A stretch of 64,000 nucleotides of DNA from Bradyrhizobium betae (GTDB lineage: Bacteria > Pseudomonadota > Alphaproteobacteria > Rhizobiales > Xanthobacteraceae), in the NCBI RefSeq assembly GCF_008932115.1, contig NZ_CP044543.1, positions 2,734,501 through 2,798,500 on the forward strand. The letters run 5' to 3'. This document shows positions 51,909-61,469 of this stretch, piece after piece; position 1 is the stretch's first letter; every line of letters starts with the position of its first letter. A program made the translations under genes and the position numbers. Under the pieces are notes generated by a model. It was not told where the DNA came from. It searched no databases and saw only the letters and a list, made by a program, of their open reading frames with translations.

Positions 51909-52036
51909 CTGTCGTCCCGGACAAGCGAAGCGCAGATCCGGGACCCATAGCCCCAGGGAGAAGTTTGGCGAAGACTCCGAGTCTTCGCCAAACTTCTCCC
52001 TGGGGTTATGGATCCCCGCCTACGCGGGGATGACAG
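51909..52036. repeat. Long palindromic repeat family A, copy 5, with near-perfect hairpin
   Basis: The central part (51945-52011) consists of 33-bp arms with a single unpaired centre base at 51978 and only one mismatch; the arms run from CCATAGCCCCAGGGAG through TTTGGCGAAGACTC. The outer parts resemble the other family A copies, except that the right end (CCCCGCCTACGCGGGGATGACAG) is of another subtype. It lies in the gap between the RND pump gene and the binding-protein gene. Confidence 0.9.
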
Positions 52037-52072
52037 CGTGAATGTTGAGACGCCAGTGGCCACCACCAGCAC

Positions 52073-55000
52073 CTAAGAAGCCACCACCTCCGGCTTCTTC
52101 CCCTCGTTCCGCCCCTCCGCCAGGTTCCGCACCACCACATAGAAGATCGGCGTGAACAGCAGCCCGAACAGGGTGACGCCGATCATGCCGAAGAACACGG
52201 CAACGCCGACGGCCTGACGCATCTCCGAACCGGAACCGGACGAAATCACCAGCGGCAAGACGCCGAGGATGAAGGCGAAAGACGTCATCAGGATCGGCCG
52301 CAGGCGCAGGCGGCAGGCGTCGATCACGGCCTCCAGCCGCGGCTTGCCTTCATTCTCGATGTCGCGTGCGAATTCGACGATCAGGATCGCGTTCTTTGCA
52401 GCTAACCCCACCAGAACGACGAATCCGATCTGGGTGAGGATGTTGACGTCCTGCCCCATGATCCGCACACCGATGGTGGCGGCGAGCAGGCACATCGGCA
52501 CGATCAGGATCACCGCAAACGGCAGCGTCCAGCTGCCATATTGCGCGGCGAGCACGAGATAGACGAACAACACGCAGATCGGGAACATGTAGAGGCCGGC
52601 ATTGCCGCCGGTGATTTGCTGGTAGGACAGGTCGGTCCATTCGAAGGTGAAGCCGCTCGGCAGGGTGTCGTCCGCGAGCTTCTTGACGGTGTTGAGCGCC
52701 GTGGTCGAGCTCACGCCCGGCGCCGGCTCGCCCTGCAGTTCGGACGCCGCATAGAGATTGTAGCGCGCGACGCGGTCGGGTCCCGACATGTCCTTGAACT
52801 CGACCACGCTGCCGAGCATCACCATGTCGCCCGAGGCGTTGCGCGTACGCAGCCGCGCAAGATCGCTTGGCTCCTTTCGGAACGGGAAGTCCGCCTGCGC
52901 GGTGACGTGATAGGTTCGGCCGAACAGGTTGAAGTCGTTGACATAGGTCGATCCGAAATAGGTCTGGATCGTGTCGTTGATGTTGGCGATGGGCACGCCG
53001 AGCTTCTGCGCCTTGGTGCGGTCGATGTCGAGGAAGAGCTGCGGCGTGTTGGCCGAGAACGGCGAGAACACCGTCGGAGCGAGCAGCAAGGGCGATTTGC
53101 GCGCCGCTGCGACGAGCTCATCGGTGGCCGCGGCGAGCAGCTCCGGCCCGCGGCCCTGGCGGTCCTGGATGCGAATGGTGAAGCCGCCGCCGGTGCCGAT
53201 GCCGGGCACGGCCGGCGGCGGAATCACGATGATGAAGGCGCCCTGGATCGCGGCCAGGCGCTTGCGCAGCTCGCCGGTGATGGCGTTCGCCGTCAGCCCC
53301 TTCTTCAGGCGCACCTCGGGTTCATCGAACACCGGGAACAGAGCGGCCGCATTGCCGGCCTGAGTACGCGTCGCGCCGGAGAAGCCCGCGAAAGCGGCCA
53401 CACGGATGATACCCGGCGTATCCAGCGAGATCCGCTCGATCTCGCGGACAATCTCCGTGGTGCGCGCCAGCGACGCCGCGCCCGGCAATTGCACGGAGAT
53501 GATGACGTAGCCGCGGTCCTGCGCCGGAATGAAGCCTTGCGACGTGGTCCCGATCAGCCAGCCGGCGCTGCCGATCAGCACGACGTAGATCAGGATCATC
53601 ACCGCCGAATGGCGGATGACGAAATTGGCGACGCCGGCATAGCCATGCGCAAGCCGGTCGAACAGGCGGTTGAAGGCGCCAGTGAAGCCGTTCCAGCCGC
53701 GCGCAATCAGATTCCAGGCGGCCGGAGGCTTCTTCTCCTCATGCGGCGTGAGGATCAGCGACGCCAGCGCCGGCGACAGCGTCAGCGAGCAGAAGCAGGA
53801 GATCGCGGTCGCCACCGCGATGGTGACGGCGAATTGCTGGAAGAACTGCCCGGAAATGCCGCCGAGGAATGCCGTCGGCACGAACACCGCGCAGAGCACC
53901 AGCGCGATCGAGACCAGCGCGCCGCCGACCTCCTCCATCGTCTTGAGCGCGGCGTCACGCCGGCTCAGGCCGTGCTCGAGATGTCGTTCGACATTCTCGA
54001 CCACGACGATGGCATCGTCGACCACGATGCCGACGGCGAGCACGAGGCCGAACAGCGTGAGATTGTTGATGGAGAAGCCGAGCGCCGCCATCACCGCGAA
54101 GGTGCCGACCAGCGAGACCGGGATCGCGATGATCGGAATGATCGCGGGCCGCCATCCCTGCAGGAACACCAGCACGACGACGACCACGAGCAGCATGGCC
54201 TCGTAGATCGTCTTGATCAGCTCGTGGACCGACTGCGCGATGAACTCGGTCGGATTGTAGCCGATATTGTAGTCGAGGCCTTTCGGAAAGCTCTCCTTCA
54301 GCCTGGTCATGGTGTCGGAGATGTTCTTCGCCGTCGCGAGCGCGTTCGATCCAGGCCGCTGCGTCACCAGCATGGCGACCGCCGACTTGCGCAGCAGGAA
54401 GCTGTTGGTCGAGTAGGCGAGTGCACCGAGCTCGATACGGGCGACGTCGCGGAGGCGCACGGTGCGGCCGTCGGAGCCGGCCTTGATCAGGATGTCCTCG
54501 AACTGCTTCTGGTCCTTCAGGCGCCCTGTGAATGTGAGGTTCGGCTGGAAGGCGCGATCGGCGATCGGCGGCTCGGCAATCTGGCCGCCCGCGATCTGCA
54601 CGTTCTGGGCGCGGATCGCGGCCAGGACTTCGGTCGAGGTCAGGCCGAGATTGGCGATACGGTCAGGGTCGAGCCAGAGCCGCATCGAATAGTCGCGTGC
54701 GCCGAAGATCTGGATGTCGCCGACGCCGTCGATCCGCAGCAACTGGTCGCGGACCTGGAGCAGCGCGTAGTTGGAGATGTAGAGCTGGTCGAACGTGTCG
54801 TCAGGCGACAGCATGAACACGACCATCAGGATGTCGGGCGAGTTCTTGCGGGTGACGACGCCGTTGCGCTGCACCTCGTCCGGCAATTGCGGCTGCGCGA
54901 TCGCGACGCGGTTCTGCACCAGCACCTGCGCCTTGTCGAGATCGGTGCCTAGCTTGAATGTGACGGTGATGGTGAGCTGACCGTTCGAGGTCGCCTGGCT

Positions 55001-55243
55001 GTAGAGATACAGCATGTCCTCGACGCCGTTGATCTGCTGCTCGATCGGAGCGGCGACGGTGTCGGACACGGTTTGCGCCGAAGCGCCGGGATATTGCGTG
55101 GTGACCACGACGGTCGGCGGCACCACCTGGGGATATTCGGAGACCGGCAGCGTGGTGTAGGCGAGCGCGCCGACGATCAGCAGCACGATCGACAGCACCA
55201 TCGCAAGGATGGGCTGGTTGATGGAGAGACGACCCAGATTCAT
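52073..55243 (-). CDS. RND multidrug efflux transporter, inner-membrane pump (HAE1)
   Basis: A 1056-residue proton-driven pump with the AcrB/MexF layout: helix 1 at the N-terminus (QPILAMVLSIVLLIVGALAY), large periplasmic loops after helices 1 and 7, and the proton-relay Asp pair in GIVVDDAIVVVENVERHLEH in helix 4. Later helices include FVVLVGLAAKNAILIVEFAR. Length and topology are normal. It overlaps the adaptor gene by 4 bp (ATGA). No outer-membrane channel gene and no TetR-type regulator are adjacent. Substrates are likely hydrophobic toxic compounds. Confidence 0.93.
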   Translation of the reverse strand: MNLGRLSINQPILAMVLSIVLLIVGALAYTTLPVSEYPQVVPPTVVVTTQYPGASAQTVSDTVAAPIEQQINGVEDMLYLYSQATSNGQLTITVTFKLGTDLDKAQVLVQNRVAIAQPQLPDEVQRNGVVTRKNSPDILMVVFMLSPDDTFDQLYISNYALLQVRDQLLRIDGVGDIQIFGARDYSMRLWLDPDRIANLGLTSTEVLAAIRAQNVQIAGGQIAEPPIADRAFQPNLTFTGRLKDQKQFEDILIKAGSDGRTVRLRDVARIELGALAYSTNSFLLRKSAVAMLVTQRPGSNALATAKNISDTMTRLKESFPKGLDYNIGYNPTEFIAQSVHELIKTIYEAMLLVVVVVLVFLQGWRPAIIPIIAIPVSLVGTFAVMAALGFSINNLTLFGLVLAVGIVVDDAIVVVENVERHLEHGLSRRDAALKTMEEVGGALVSIALVLCAVFVPTAFLGGISGQFFQQFAVTIAVATAISCFCSLTLSPALASLILTPHEEKKPPAAWNLIARGWNGFTGAFNRLFDRLAHGYAGVANFVIRHSAVMILIYVVLIGSAGWLIGTTSQGFIPAQDRGYVIISVQLPGAASLARTTEIVREIERISLDTPGIIRVAAFAGFSGATRTQAGNAAALFPVFDEPEVRLKKGLTANAITGELRKRLAAIQGAFIIVIPPPAVPGIGTGGGFTIRIQDRQGRGPELLAAATDELVAAARKSPLLLAPTVFSPFSANTPQLFLDIDRTKAQKLGVPIANINDTIQTYFGSTYVNDFNLFGRTYHVTAQADFPFRKEPSDLARLRTRNASGDMVMLGSVVEFKDMSGPDRVARYNLYAASELQGEPAPGVSSTTALNTVKKLADDTLPSGFTFEWTDLSYQQITGGNAGLYMFPICVLFVYLVLAAQYGSWTLPFAVILIVPMCLLAATIGVRIMGQDVNILTQIGFVVLVGLAAKNAILIVEFARDIENEGKPRLEAVIDACRLRLRPILMTSFAFILGVLPLVISSGSGSEMRQAVGVAVFFGMIGVTLFGLLFTPIFYVVVRNLAEGRNEGKKPEVVAS

Positions 55244-56457
55244 GACTTGTCACCAGGCTTGCCAACGGCCGGCGCTGGCGCTGTCTGCGGGGCAACCTTG
55301 ACGCCGACACGGGCGCGCTGGATGCCGTTGACGATGACGCGATCGTCCGGCTTCAGCCCTTCGCGGATCACGCGCAGGCCTTCGTCCAGCGGACCGAGCA
55401 CCACGGGGCGGGCCTCGACGGTATCGTCCGGCTTGACCACGAACACGATCTTGCGGGACTGGTCGGTTGCGATCGCAGCGTCCGGAATCAGCAGGGCCTC
55501 ATAGGGCGCACTGCCGATCAGCCTGATACGGCCGAACTGACCGGGCAGGATCGACAGATCGGTGTTCTTGATCACGGCGCGGCTGCGCAGGGTTCCGGTG
55601 GAGACATCGAGGCGGTTGTCGAGGAAGTTGATGGAGCCTTCATGCGACGACTTAGTCTCGCCAGCCAGCGTCACCTGCACCGGGTTCGCCGTATCGCGCG
55701 AGCTCGGGCGCCTCCCTTCGAACCAGAGCTTGCTGTATTTGATGAAGGTCGCTTCATCCATGTCGAAATAGACGTAGATCGGATCAAGCGTCACGATCGA
55801 GGTCAGCAGCGTCGATGAGCCGTTGTCGCTGCCTTGCACGAGATTGCCGGGACTGACGAGATGGCGGCCGACGCGACCGGTGAGCGGCGCGGTCACATGG
55901 GTGAACTCGATGTTGAGCCTGGCGGCCTTCAGCACGCCCTCGGCCTGCGTCACCGCGGCGTGCGCGGCCTGCAAGGCCTGACGGCGCTGATCGACGACCT
56001 GCTCGGAGACCGCACTGGTCTGGACCAGGTTGAGGCCGCGGTCGAGCTCGCGCTTGGCAAGCTCGACCCTGGCGCGCGCGTCGACGAGCTGGCCGTCCGC
56101 CTGCTCCGCCACCGCCTCGAACGGGCGCGGATCGATCACGTAGAGCAGATCGCCCTGATGCACGATCGCGCCGTCCTCGAATTCGACCGAGTTGACGAAG
56201 CCGCCGACGCGGGGGCGCACCTGCACTTCTTCAACCGCTTCGAAGCGGCCGGTGAACTCATCCCAATCGGTGACGGTGCGCTTGACCGGCTGGGCCACCG
56301 TCACCGGCGCGGGCGGCGGCGCGCCCGCCTGCGAGGTCGGCTGTCCGCAACCGGTGAGCGCAAACGCCGCCGCGAGAAGGCCAGCGATTACGTAAGGCCG
56401 GAACTCAACGAAATCGTGCGTTTTGACAAATGGCTCGCTTCCGTCCGGTCCAGTCAT
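55240..56457 (-). CDS. RND efflux periplasmic adaptor lipoprotein (MFP)
   Basis: A 405-residue membrane fusion protein from ATG 56457 with GAGGA 6 bases upstream. The signal peptide (YVIAGLLAAAFALTGCGQPT) ends in a lipobox LTGC, so the protein is lipid-anchored. The adaptor domains follow: VRPRVGGFVNSVEFEDGAIV (lipoyl), a helical hairpin (AQADGQLVDARARVELAKRE), FTHVTAPLTGRVGRHLVSPG (barrel) and the C-terminal LKPDDRVIVNGIQRARVG. It bridges the pump to an outer-membrane channel that is not encoded here. Confidence 0.9.
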   Translation of the reverse strand: MTGPDGSEPFVKTHDFVEFRPYVIAGLLAAAFALTGCGQPTSQAGAPPPAPVTVAQPVKRTVTDWDEFTGRFEAVEEVQVRPRVGGFVNSVEFEDGAIVHQGDLLYVIDPRPFEAVAEQADGQLVDARARVELAKRELDRGLNLVQTSAVSEQVVDQRRQALQAAHAAVTQAEGVLKAARLNIEFTHVTAPLTGRVGRHLVSPGNLVQGSDNGSSTLLTSIVTLDPIYVYFDMDEATFIKYSKLWFEGRRPSSRDTANPVQVTLAGETKSSHEGSINFLDNRLDVSTGTLRSRAVIKNTDLSILPGQFGRIRLIGSAPYEALLIPDAAIATDQSRKIVFVVKPDDTVEARPVVLGPLDEGLRVIREGLKPDDRVIVNGIQRARVGVKVAPQTAPAPAVGKPGDKS

Positions 56458-56745
56458 CCCAGGTCCTCGCATAAAAGCCGCGGAAATTGCAGGGTACGCG
56501 CGTACCCGCGGGCGCCACGAGATGGGTGGCGAGGATGAACTGTTCAAGACCGATGCCAGCACAATGCTTGGGCGGATGCGCTAGCCGGATGGCGGGTTGA
56601 CGGGGATGCCGTGCTCGCGCCGTACGCAAGGTATCACCCTCCCCTGGAGGGCAGGAAAGCACAGCGTCTTCGCACATGACGGGCGCGGCAGCCTCGGCTA
56701 GACTTCCCCTACAAAACAAAGACGAATTGTCCGGGGAGGACAGAC

Positions 56746-57900
56746 GTGCACCAGGGACGTGTCGTTTACGGCGCGATCGAGGAGGTCGTGTTCGGCCACC
56801 CGGCGGCCGAGGCTATCGTCGCGCAGATGGACCGGCTGGGGACGCGCCGCGCCTTCCTGATGGTCTCCGGCACGCTGAACCGGCAGACCGATGAAGTCGA
56901 GAAAATCAAACAAGCCCTGGGCTCCCGCTGCGCCGGCCTGTTCGACGCCATGCCGGCGCACACGCCGCGCGAGGCGGTGATCGCGGCGACCAACGCGGCG
57001 CGCGAGGCGGGCGCTGATCTGATCGTGACCGTCGGCGGCGGCTCGATCACCGACGGCGCCAAGGCGGTGCAGCTTTGTCTTGCCAACGGCATTGATGATG
57101 TCGACGGCATCGATCGCATCCGCGTGCACAAGGGCGTCGCGCCCGAGATGACCGCGCCGACGGTGCGCCAGATCAGCGTGCCGACCACGATCGCCGGCGG
57201 CGAGTTCAGCTCTATCGCGGGCGTGACCGACCGCGCCACGCACGTCAAGCAGATGCTGCGGCATCCGCTCGCCGTGCCGCGCGCGACCATCCTCGATCCC
57301 GCCGTCACCGTGCACACGCCGGAATGGCTGTTCCTCTCCACCGGCATCCGCGCCGTCGATCACTGCGTCGAGGCGATCTGCTCGCGCGAAACGCACCCTT
57401 ATGCGGATGCGCAAGCGGTGAAGGGCCTCGCCATGCTCGCCGACGCGCTGCCGCGGGTGAAGGCCGACCCTGCCGATCTCGACGCGCGGATGGACGCGCA
57501 GATCGGCACCTGGCTGTCGATGGGCGCGCTCGCGGCCGGCGTGCCGATGGGCGCGAGCCATGGCATCGGCTACGTGCTGGGGGCCGCCTTCGACGTGCCG
57601 CACGGCTACACCTCCTGCGTCATGCTGCCGGCGGTGATGCGCTGGAATGCGCGCGACAATGCCGAGCGCCAGATGATCGTCGCGGCCGCGATGGGCTTTC
57701 CCGGCCATAACGCCGCCGACGTGCTCGACGCCTTCATCCGCTCGCTCGGCATGCCGCGCAGTCTCGCGGACGTGCGCGTCTCGCCGGAGCATTTCGATGC
57801 CATCGCCGAACAGGCGATGCGCACGAACTGGATTCCGCGCAACCCGCGCAAGATCGATACGCCAGCGCAGGTGCGGGAAATCCTGCTTCTCGCCGCATAG
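56746..57900 (+). CDS. Iron-containing alcohol dehydrogenase, maleylacetate reductase-like
   Basis: A 384-residue NAD(P)H-dependent dehydrogenase. The start is GTG 56746, 3 bases after GGGGAGGACAG. The nucleotide-binding region is IVTVGGGSITDGAKAVQLCL. The family metal site is represented by STGIRAVDHCVEAIC and GASHGIGYVLGAAFDVPHGY, and SVPTTIAGGEFSSIAGVT is the typical maleylacetate reductase feature. These enzymes reduce maleylacetate to 3-oxoadipate at the end of hydroxyquinol or chlorocatechol pathways. The neighbouring acyl-CoA synthetase starts 19 bp downstream, which suggests a different catabolic role in this context. Confidence 0.82.
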   Translation: MHQGRVVYGAIEEVVFGHPAAEAIVAQMDRLGTRRAFLMVSGTLNRQTDEVEKIKQALGSRCAGLFDAMPAHTPREAVIAATNAAREAGADLIVTVGGGSITDGAKAVQLCLANGIDDVDGIDRIRVHKGVAPEMTAPTVRQISVPTTIAGGEFSSIAGVTDRATHVKQMLRHPLAVPRATILDPAVTVHTPEWLFLSTGIRAVDHCVEAICSRETHPYADAQAVKGLAMLADALPRVKADPADLDARMDAQIGTWLSMGALAAGVPMGASHGIGYVLGAAFDVPHGYTSCVMLPAVMRWNARDNAERQMIVAAAMGFPGHNAADVLDAFIRSLGMPRSLADVRVSPEHFDAIAEQAMRTNWIPRNPRKIDTPAQVREILLLAA

Positions 57901-57919
57901 CCTTAACGACGGAGGACTG

Positions 57920-59470
57920 ATGTATCCAGGTCAGCATGCTCGCCTACGCCCGCTGCAGCCCGCCTTCATCATGGCAGCGACCGGCGAGGCCGTCACCTAT
58001 CGCGAGCTGGACGCGCGCAGCAACAAGCTCGCGCATCTGTTCCGCAAGCACGGATTGAGGCGGCTCGACCACTACTCGATCTTCATGGAGAACAATTCGC
58101 GCTATCTCGAAGCCTGCGGCGCGGGCGAGCGGTCCGGGCTGTATTACACCTGCATCAACTCGTTCCTCACCGCGGGTGAGCTCGCCTATCTCCTGACCAA
58201 CAGCCAGTCCAGGATCCTGATCACGTCGGTGGCGAAGCTCGACATCGCGCGCGAGGCGATCAAGGCCTGCCCCGACGTCAAGCTCTGCATCGTCGCCGAC
58301 GGCTCCGGCGAGAGCGACCGCATCGTCGGTCTTGCGGACGTGACTGCCGACCTGCCGAAGACGCCGATCGCGGACGAGTGGCTGGGCACCTCCATGCTGT
58401 ATTCGTCGGGCACGACAGGTCGCCCGAAGGGCATCATCCGGCCGCTTCCGGAGGAGCCCCCGAAGCACAATCTGCCGCTGTTCGATTTTCTCTCGAAGCT
58501 CTGGCACTACCGCGAGGGCATGGTCTACCTCTCACCGGCGCCGCTCTATCACTCGGCGCCGCAAGCCGCGGTGAACCTCACGATCCGCATCGGCGGCACC
58601 GTGATCATCATGGAGAACTTCGATCCTGAACGATATCTCCAGCTCGTCCAGCAATGGGGCATCACCCACACCCAGCTGGTGCCGACGATGTTCTCGCGCA
58701 TGCTGAAGCTGCCGGAGGAGGTACGCAGGCGCTACGACCTCTCATCGCTGGAGATCGCGATCCATGCCGCGGCGCCCTGCCCGGCGCTTGTCAAGGACGA
58801 CATCATAAAATGGTGGGGTCCGATCATCCACGAATATTACGGCGCGACCGAAGGCCTCGGCTTCACCGCCTGCAACAGCGAGGAATGGCTGAGCCATCGC
58901 GGCACCGTCGGCAAGGTGCTGCTGGGTGACTTGCACATTCTCGACGAGGACATGAAGCCCTGCCCGACCGGCACGCCCGGGCAAGTGTGGTTCAAGACGG
59001 GATCGCCGTTCGAATATTTCAACGACCCGGAGAAGACCAGGGAAGCGCGCTCGGCCGACGGCAGCATGAGCACGGTCGGCGACGTCGGCTATGTCGACGA
59101 GGATCGCTTCCTCTACCTCACCGACCGCGCGACTTTCATGATCATCTCGGGCGGCGTGAACATCTATCCGCAGGAATGCGAAAATCTGCTGATCACCCAT
59201 CCGAAGGTCGCGGATGCCGCGGTGTTCGGCGTGCCCAATCCCGATCTCGGCGAAGAGGTGAAGGCGGTGGTGCAGCCGATGCCGGGCGTGGTGCCGGGCG
59301 AGGCGCTCGCCGAAGAGCTGATTGCCTTCTGCGGCGCATCGCTATCGCGGCAGAAGGTGCCGCGCTCGGTCGATTTCGAGAAGGAGCTGCCAAGGCTGCC
59401 GACGGGGAAGCTGTACAAGCGGCTGCTGCGCGACCGGTACTGGGGGAACAAGACGTCGCGGATCGTGTGA
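57920..59470 (+). CDS. AMP-dependent acyl-CoA synthetase
   Basis: A 516-residue ligase starting at ATG 57920 with GGAGG. The adenylation motif is SSGTTGRPKGII, followed by YLSPAPLYHSAPQAAVNL, YGATEGLGFTACNS and the hinge-region VDEDRFLYLTDRATFMIISG with GGVNIYPQECENLL. The C-terminal catalytic lysine is in LPTGKLYKRLLRDRY. It is complete and differs from the feruloyl-CoA synthase-like gene at the left edge. It follows the maleylacetate reductase-like gene and precedes a peptide-type ABC operon on the same strand; the acid it activates is unknown. Confidence 0.88.
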   Translation: MYPGQHARLRPLQPAFIMAATGEAVTYRELDARSNKLAHLFRKHGLRRLDHYSIFMENNSRYLEACGAGERSGLYYTCINSFLTAGELAYLLTNSQSRILITSVAKLDIAREAIKACPDVKLCIVADGSGESDRIVGLADVTADLPKTPIADEWLGTSMLYSSGTTGRPKGIIRPLPEEPPKHNLPLFDFLSKLWHYREGMVYLSPAPLYHSAPQAAVNLTIRIGGTVIIMENFDPERYLQLVQQWGITHTQLVPTMFSRMLKLPEEVRRRYDLSSLEIAIHAAAPCPALVKDDIIKWWGPIIHEYYGATEGLGFTACNSEEWLSHRGTVGKVLLGDLHILDEDMKPCPTGTPGQVWFKTGSPFEYFNDPEKTREARSADGSMSTVGDVGYVDEDRFLYLTDRATFMIISGGVNIYPQECENLLITHPKVADAAVFGVPNPDLGEEVKAVVQPMPGVVPGEALAEELIAFCGASLSRQKVPRSVDFEKELPRLPTGKLYKRLLRDRYWGNKTSRIV

Positions 59471-59489
59471 GGGTGTAGCTGCAAGCTTG

Positions 59490-59637
59490 CTGTCGTCCCC
59501 GGGCGCGCGCAGCGCGAGCCCGGGACCCGTAACCACAGGGAGTAGTTGTCGCGCAAGATCGCAACTCCGAGTCTTCGCCAAACTGCTTCCTGTGGTTATG
59601 GGTCCCGGATCTGCGCTGCGCTTGTCCGGGACGACAG
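59490..59637. repeat. Long palindromic repeat family A, copy 6
   Basis: Begins CTGTCGTCCCCGGGCGCGC, with CCGTAACCACAGGGAG, CAACTCCGAGTCTTCGCC, TGTGGTTATGGGTCCCGG and ends TTGTCCGGGACGACAG. It fills much of the 362-bp gap before the peptide-binding gene; the remaining part (59638-59832) shows no distinct element beyond the Shine-Dalgarno. Confidence 0.88.
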
Positions 59638-59832
59638 CTGAGATTTGCGCGCTACATCTGCACCGGAATCACTCCTTCGCATCCGCACTCTCACATTGTG
59701 AGAAAAATGCCCTGCGGCCTTCCGTCATCCGAATTGTCGAGGCCCCTGCCAGCCTTGCCGGTTGCTTCGCTGCGCGCGCGTCGCTATCGTCTGACAAACA
59801 GGTCGCAAAGGCCGTTTCCAGGGAGGATGAGA

Positions 59833-61431
59833 ATGCGGAGCGTGTGGGCGTTCGCCGCAATGGCGGCGTTATCTGTGCTGACGGTCTCGACCACCACGCT
59901 CGCCGGCGAGCCCAAGCAGGGCGGAATCCTGCGGATGTATCACCGCGACAGCCCCGGCAACGCCTCGATCCACGAAGGCGCGACCTACTCGCTCAATGTT
60001 CCCTTCATGCCCGTGTTCAACAACCTCGTCATCTACAAGCAGGACGAGGCGCAGAACAGGATGGACAACATCGTCCCGGAACTCGCTGAGAGCTGGGCCT
60101 GGGTCAACGACAACAAGACGCTGGCCTTCAAGCTGCGCCAGGGCGTGAAATGGCATGACGGCAAGCCGTTCACCGCGGCGGACGTCAAATGCACCTTCGA
60201 CATGCTGATGGGCAAGGCGCCGCAGAAATTCCGGCAGAACCCGCGCAAGTCCTGGTACGATCAGGTCAACGACATCTCGACCAACGGCGATTTCGAGGTC
60301 TCCTTCAACCTGAAGCGGCCACAGCCGTCGCTGCTGGCGCTGCTCGCGTCCGGCTATACGCCGGTCTATCCGTGCCACGTCTCGCCCGGCGACATGCGCA
60401 CGCATCCGATCGGCACCGGCCCGTTCAAGTTCGTCGAGTTCAAGGCCAACGAATCGATCAAGCTGACCCGCAATCCCGACTATTGGCGCAAGGGCCGGCC
60501 CTATCTCGACGGTATCGAGTTCACCATCATTCCGAACCGCTCGACCGCGATCCTGGCCTTCGTCGCCGGCAAGTTCGACATGGCTTTCCCGACAGAAGTG
60601 AGCATTCCGCTGCTGAAGGACGTGAAATCGCAGGCGCCGAACGCGGTCTGCGTGGTCGAGCCCAACAACGTCGCGACCAACATCATCGTCAATTCGTCCG
60701 CGCCGCCGTTCGACAATATCGACATCCGCCGCGCGATGGCGCTGTCGCTCGACCGCAAGGCATTCATCTCGATCATGTTCGAGGGCCAGGGCGATGTCGG
60801 CGGCACCATGGAGCCGGCACCGGCCGGCCTCTGGGCGATGCCCAAGGAGATGCTGGAGAGCATTCCGGGCTACGGCCCCGACATCAACGCCAACCGCGAG
60901 GAGGCGAAGAAGCTGATGCAGAAGGCCGGCTACGGTCCGGACAAGCATCTCGCCGTAAAAGTCTCGACCCGCAACATCCCGGTCTACCGCGACCCCGCAG
61001 TGATCCTGATCGACCAGCTCAAGAGCATCTATATCGACGGCGAGCTCGACGTGGTCGAGACCGCGAACTGGTTCCCGAAGATCGCGCGCAAGGACTACAT
61101 GCTGGGGCTCAATCTGACCGGCAACGCCGTCGACGATCCCGACCAGTCCTTCTACGAAAATTATTCCTGCGGTTCCGAGCGGAACTACACCAATTACTGC
61201 AACAAGGAGATCGAAAAGCTGTTCGACGTGCAGTCGCAGGAAACCGACATCGCCAAGCGCAAGAAGCTGGTGTGGGATATCGACAAGAAGTTGCAGGAGG
61301 ACGTCGCGCGTCCCATCATCTTCCACGCACGCACCGGCAGCTGCTGGCAGCCCTATGTCAAGGGCGTGACCGTCATGTCGAACAGCTCCTATAATGGCTA
61401 CCGGTACGAAGACGTCTGGATGGACAAGTAG
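59833..61431 (+). CDS. Dipeptide/oligopeptide-type ABC binding protein (SBP family 5)
   Basis: A 532-residue periplasmic binding protein. The ATG at 59833 has GGAGG 6 bases upstream and gives a signal peptide (SVWAFAAMAALSVLTVSTTTLA) ending at LAGEP; the ATG at 59827 is an alternative. SBP family 5 features include GGILRMYHRDSPGNASIHEG, LRQGVKWHDGKPFTAADVK, IGTGPFKFVEFKANESIKL and DIRRAMALSLDRKAFISIMF. Five-family members bind peptides but also other ligands such as opines or nickel, so the ligand is open. Permease genes follow on the same strand. Confidence 0.9.
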   Translation: MRSVWAFAAMAALSVLTVSTTTLAGEPKQGGILRMYHRDSPGNASIHEGATYSLNVPFMPVFNNLVIYKQDEAQNRMDNIVPELAESWAWVNDNKTLAFKLRQGVKWHDGKPFTAADVKCTFDMLMGKAPQKFRQNPRKSWYDQVNDISTNGDFEVSFNLKRPQPSLLALLASGYTPVYPCHVSPGDMRTHPIGTGPFKFVEFKANESIKLTRNPDYWRKGRPYLDGIEFTIIPNRSTAILAFVAGKFDMAFPTEVSIPLLKDVKSQAPNAVCVVEPNNVATNIIVNSSAPPFDNIDIRRAMALSLDRKAFISIMFEGQGDVGGTMEPAPAGLWAMPKEMLESIPGYGPDINANREEAKKLMQKAGYGPDKHLAVKVSTRNIPVYRDPAVILIDQLKSIYIDGELDVVETANWFPKIARKDYMLGLNLTGNAVDDPDQSFYENYSCGSERNYTNYCNKEIEKLFDVQSQETDIAKRKKLVWDIDKKLQEDVARPIIFHARTGSCWQPYVKGVTVMSNSSYNGYRYEDVWMDK

Positions 61432-61469
61432 CGCGCTGACGGCAGGGCGGGAGGGCGGGAGGGCGCGGA

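Noticed and set aside
52541..54952. 803-codon open frame on the plus strand
   Set aside because: It is antisense to the RND pump, whose domains and length are fully conserved; the translation is low-complexity Arg/Glu/His.
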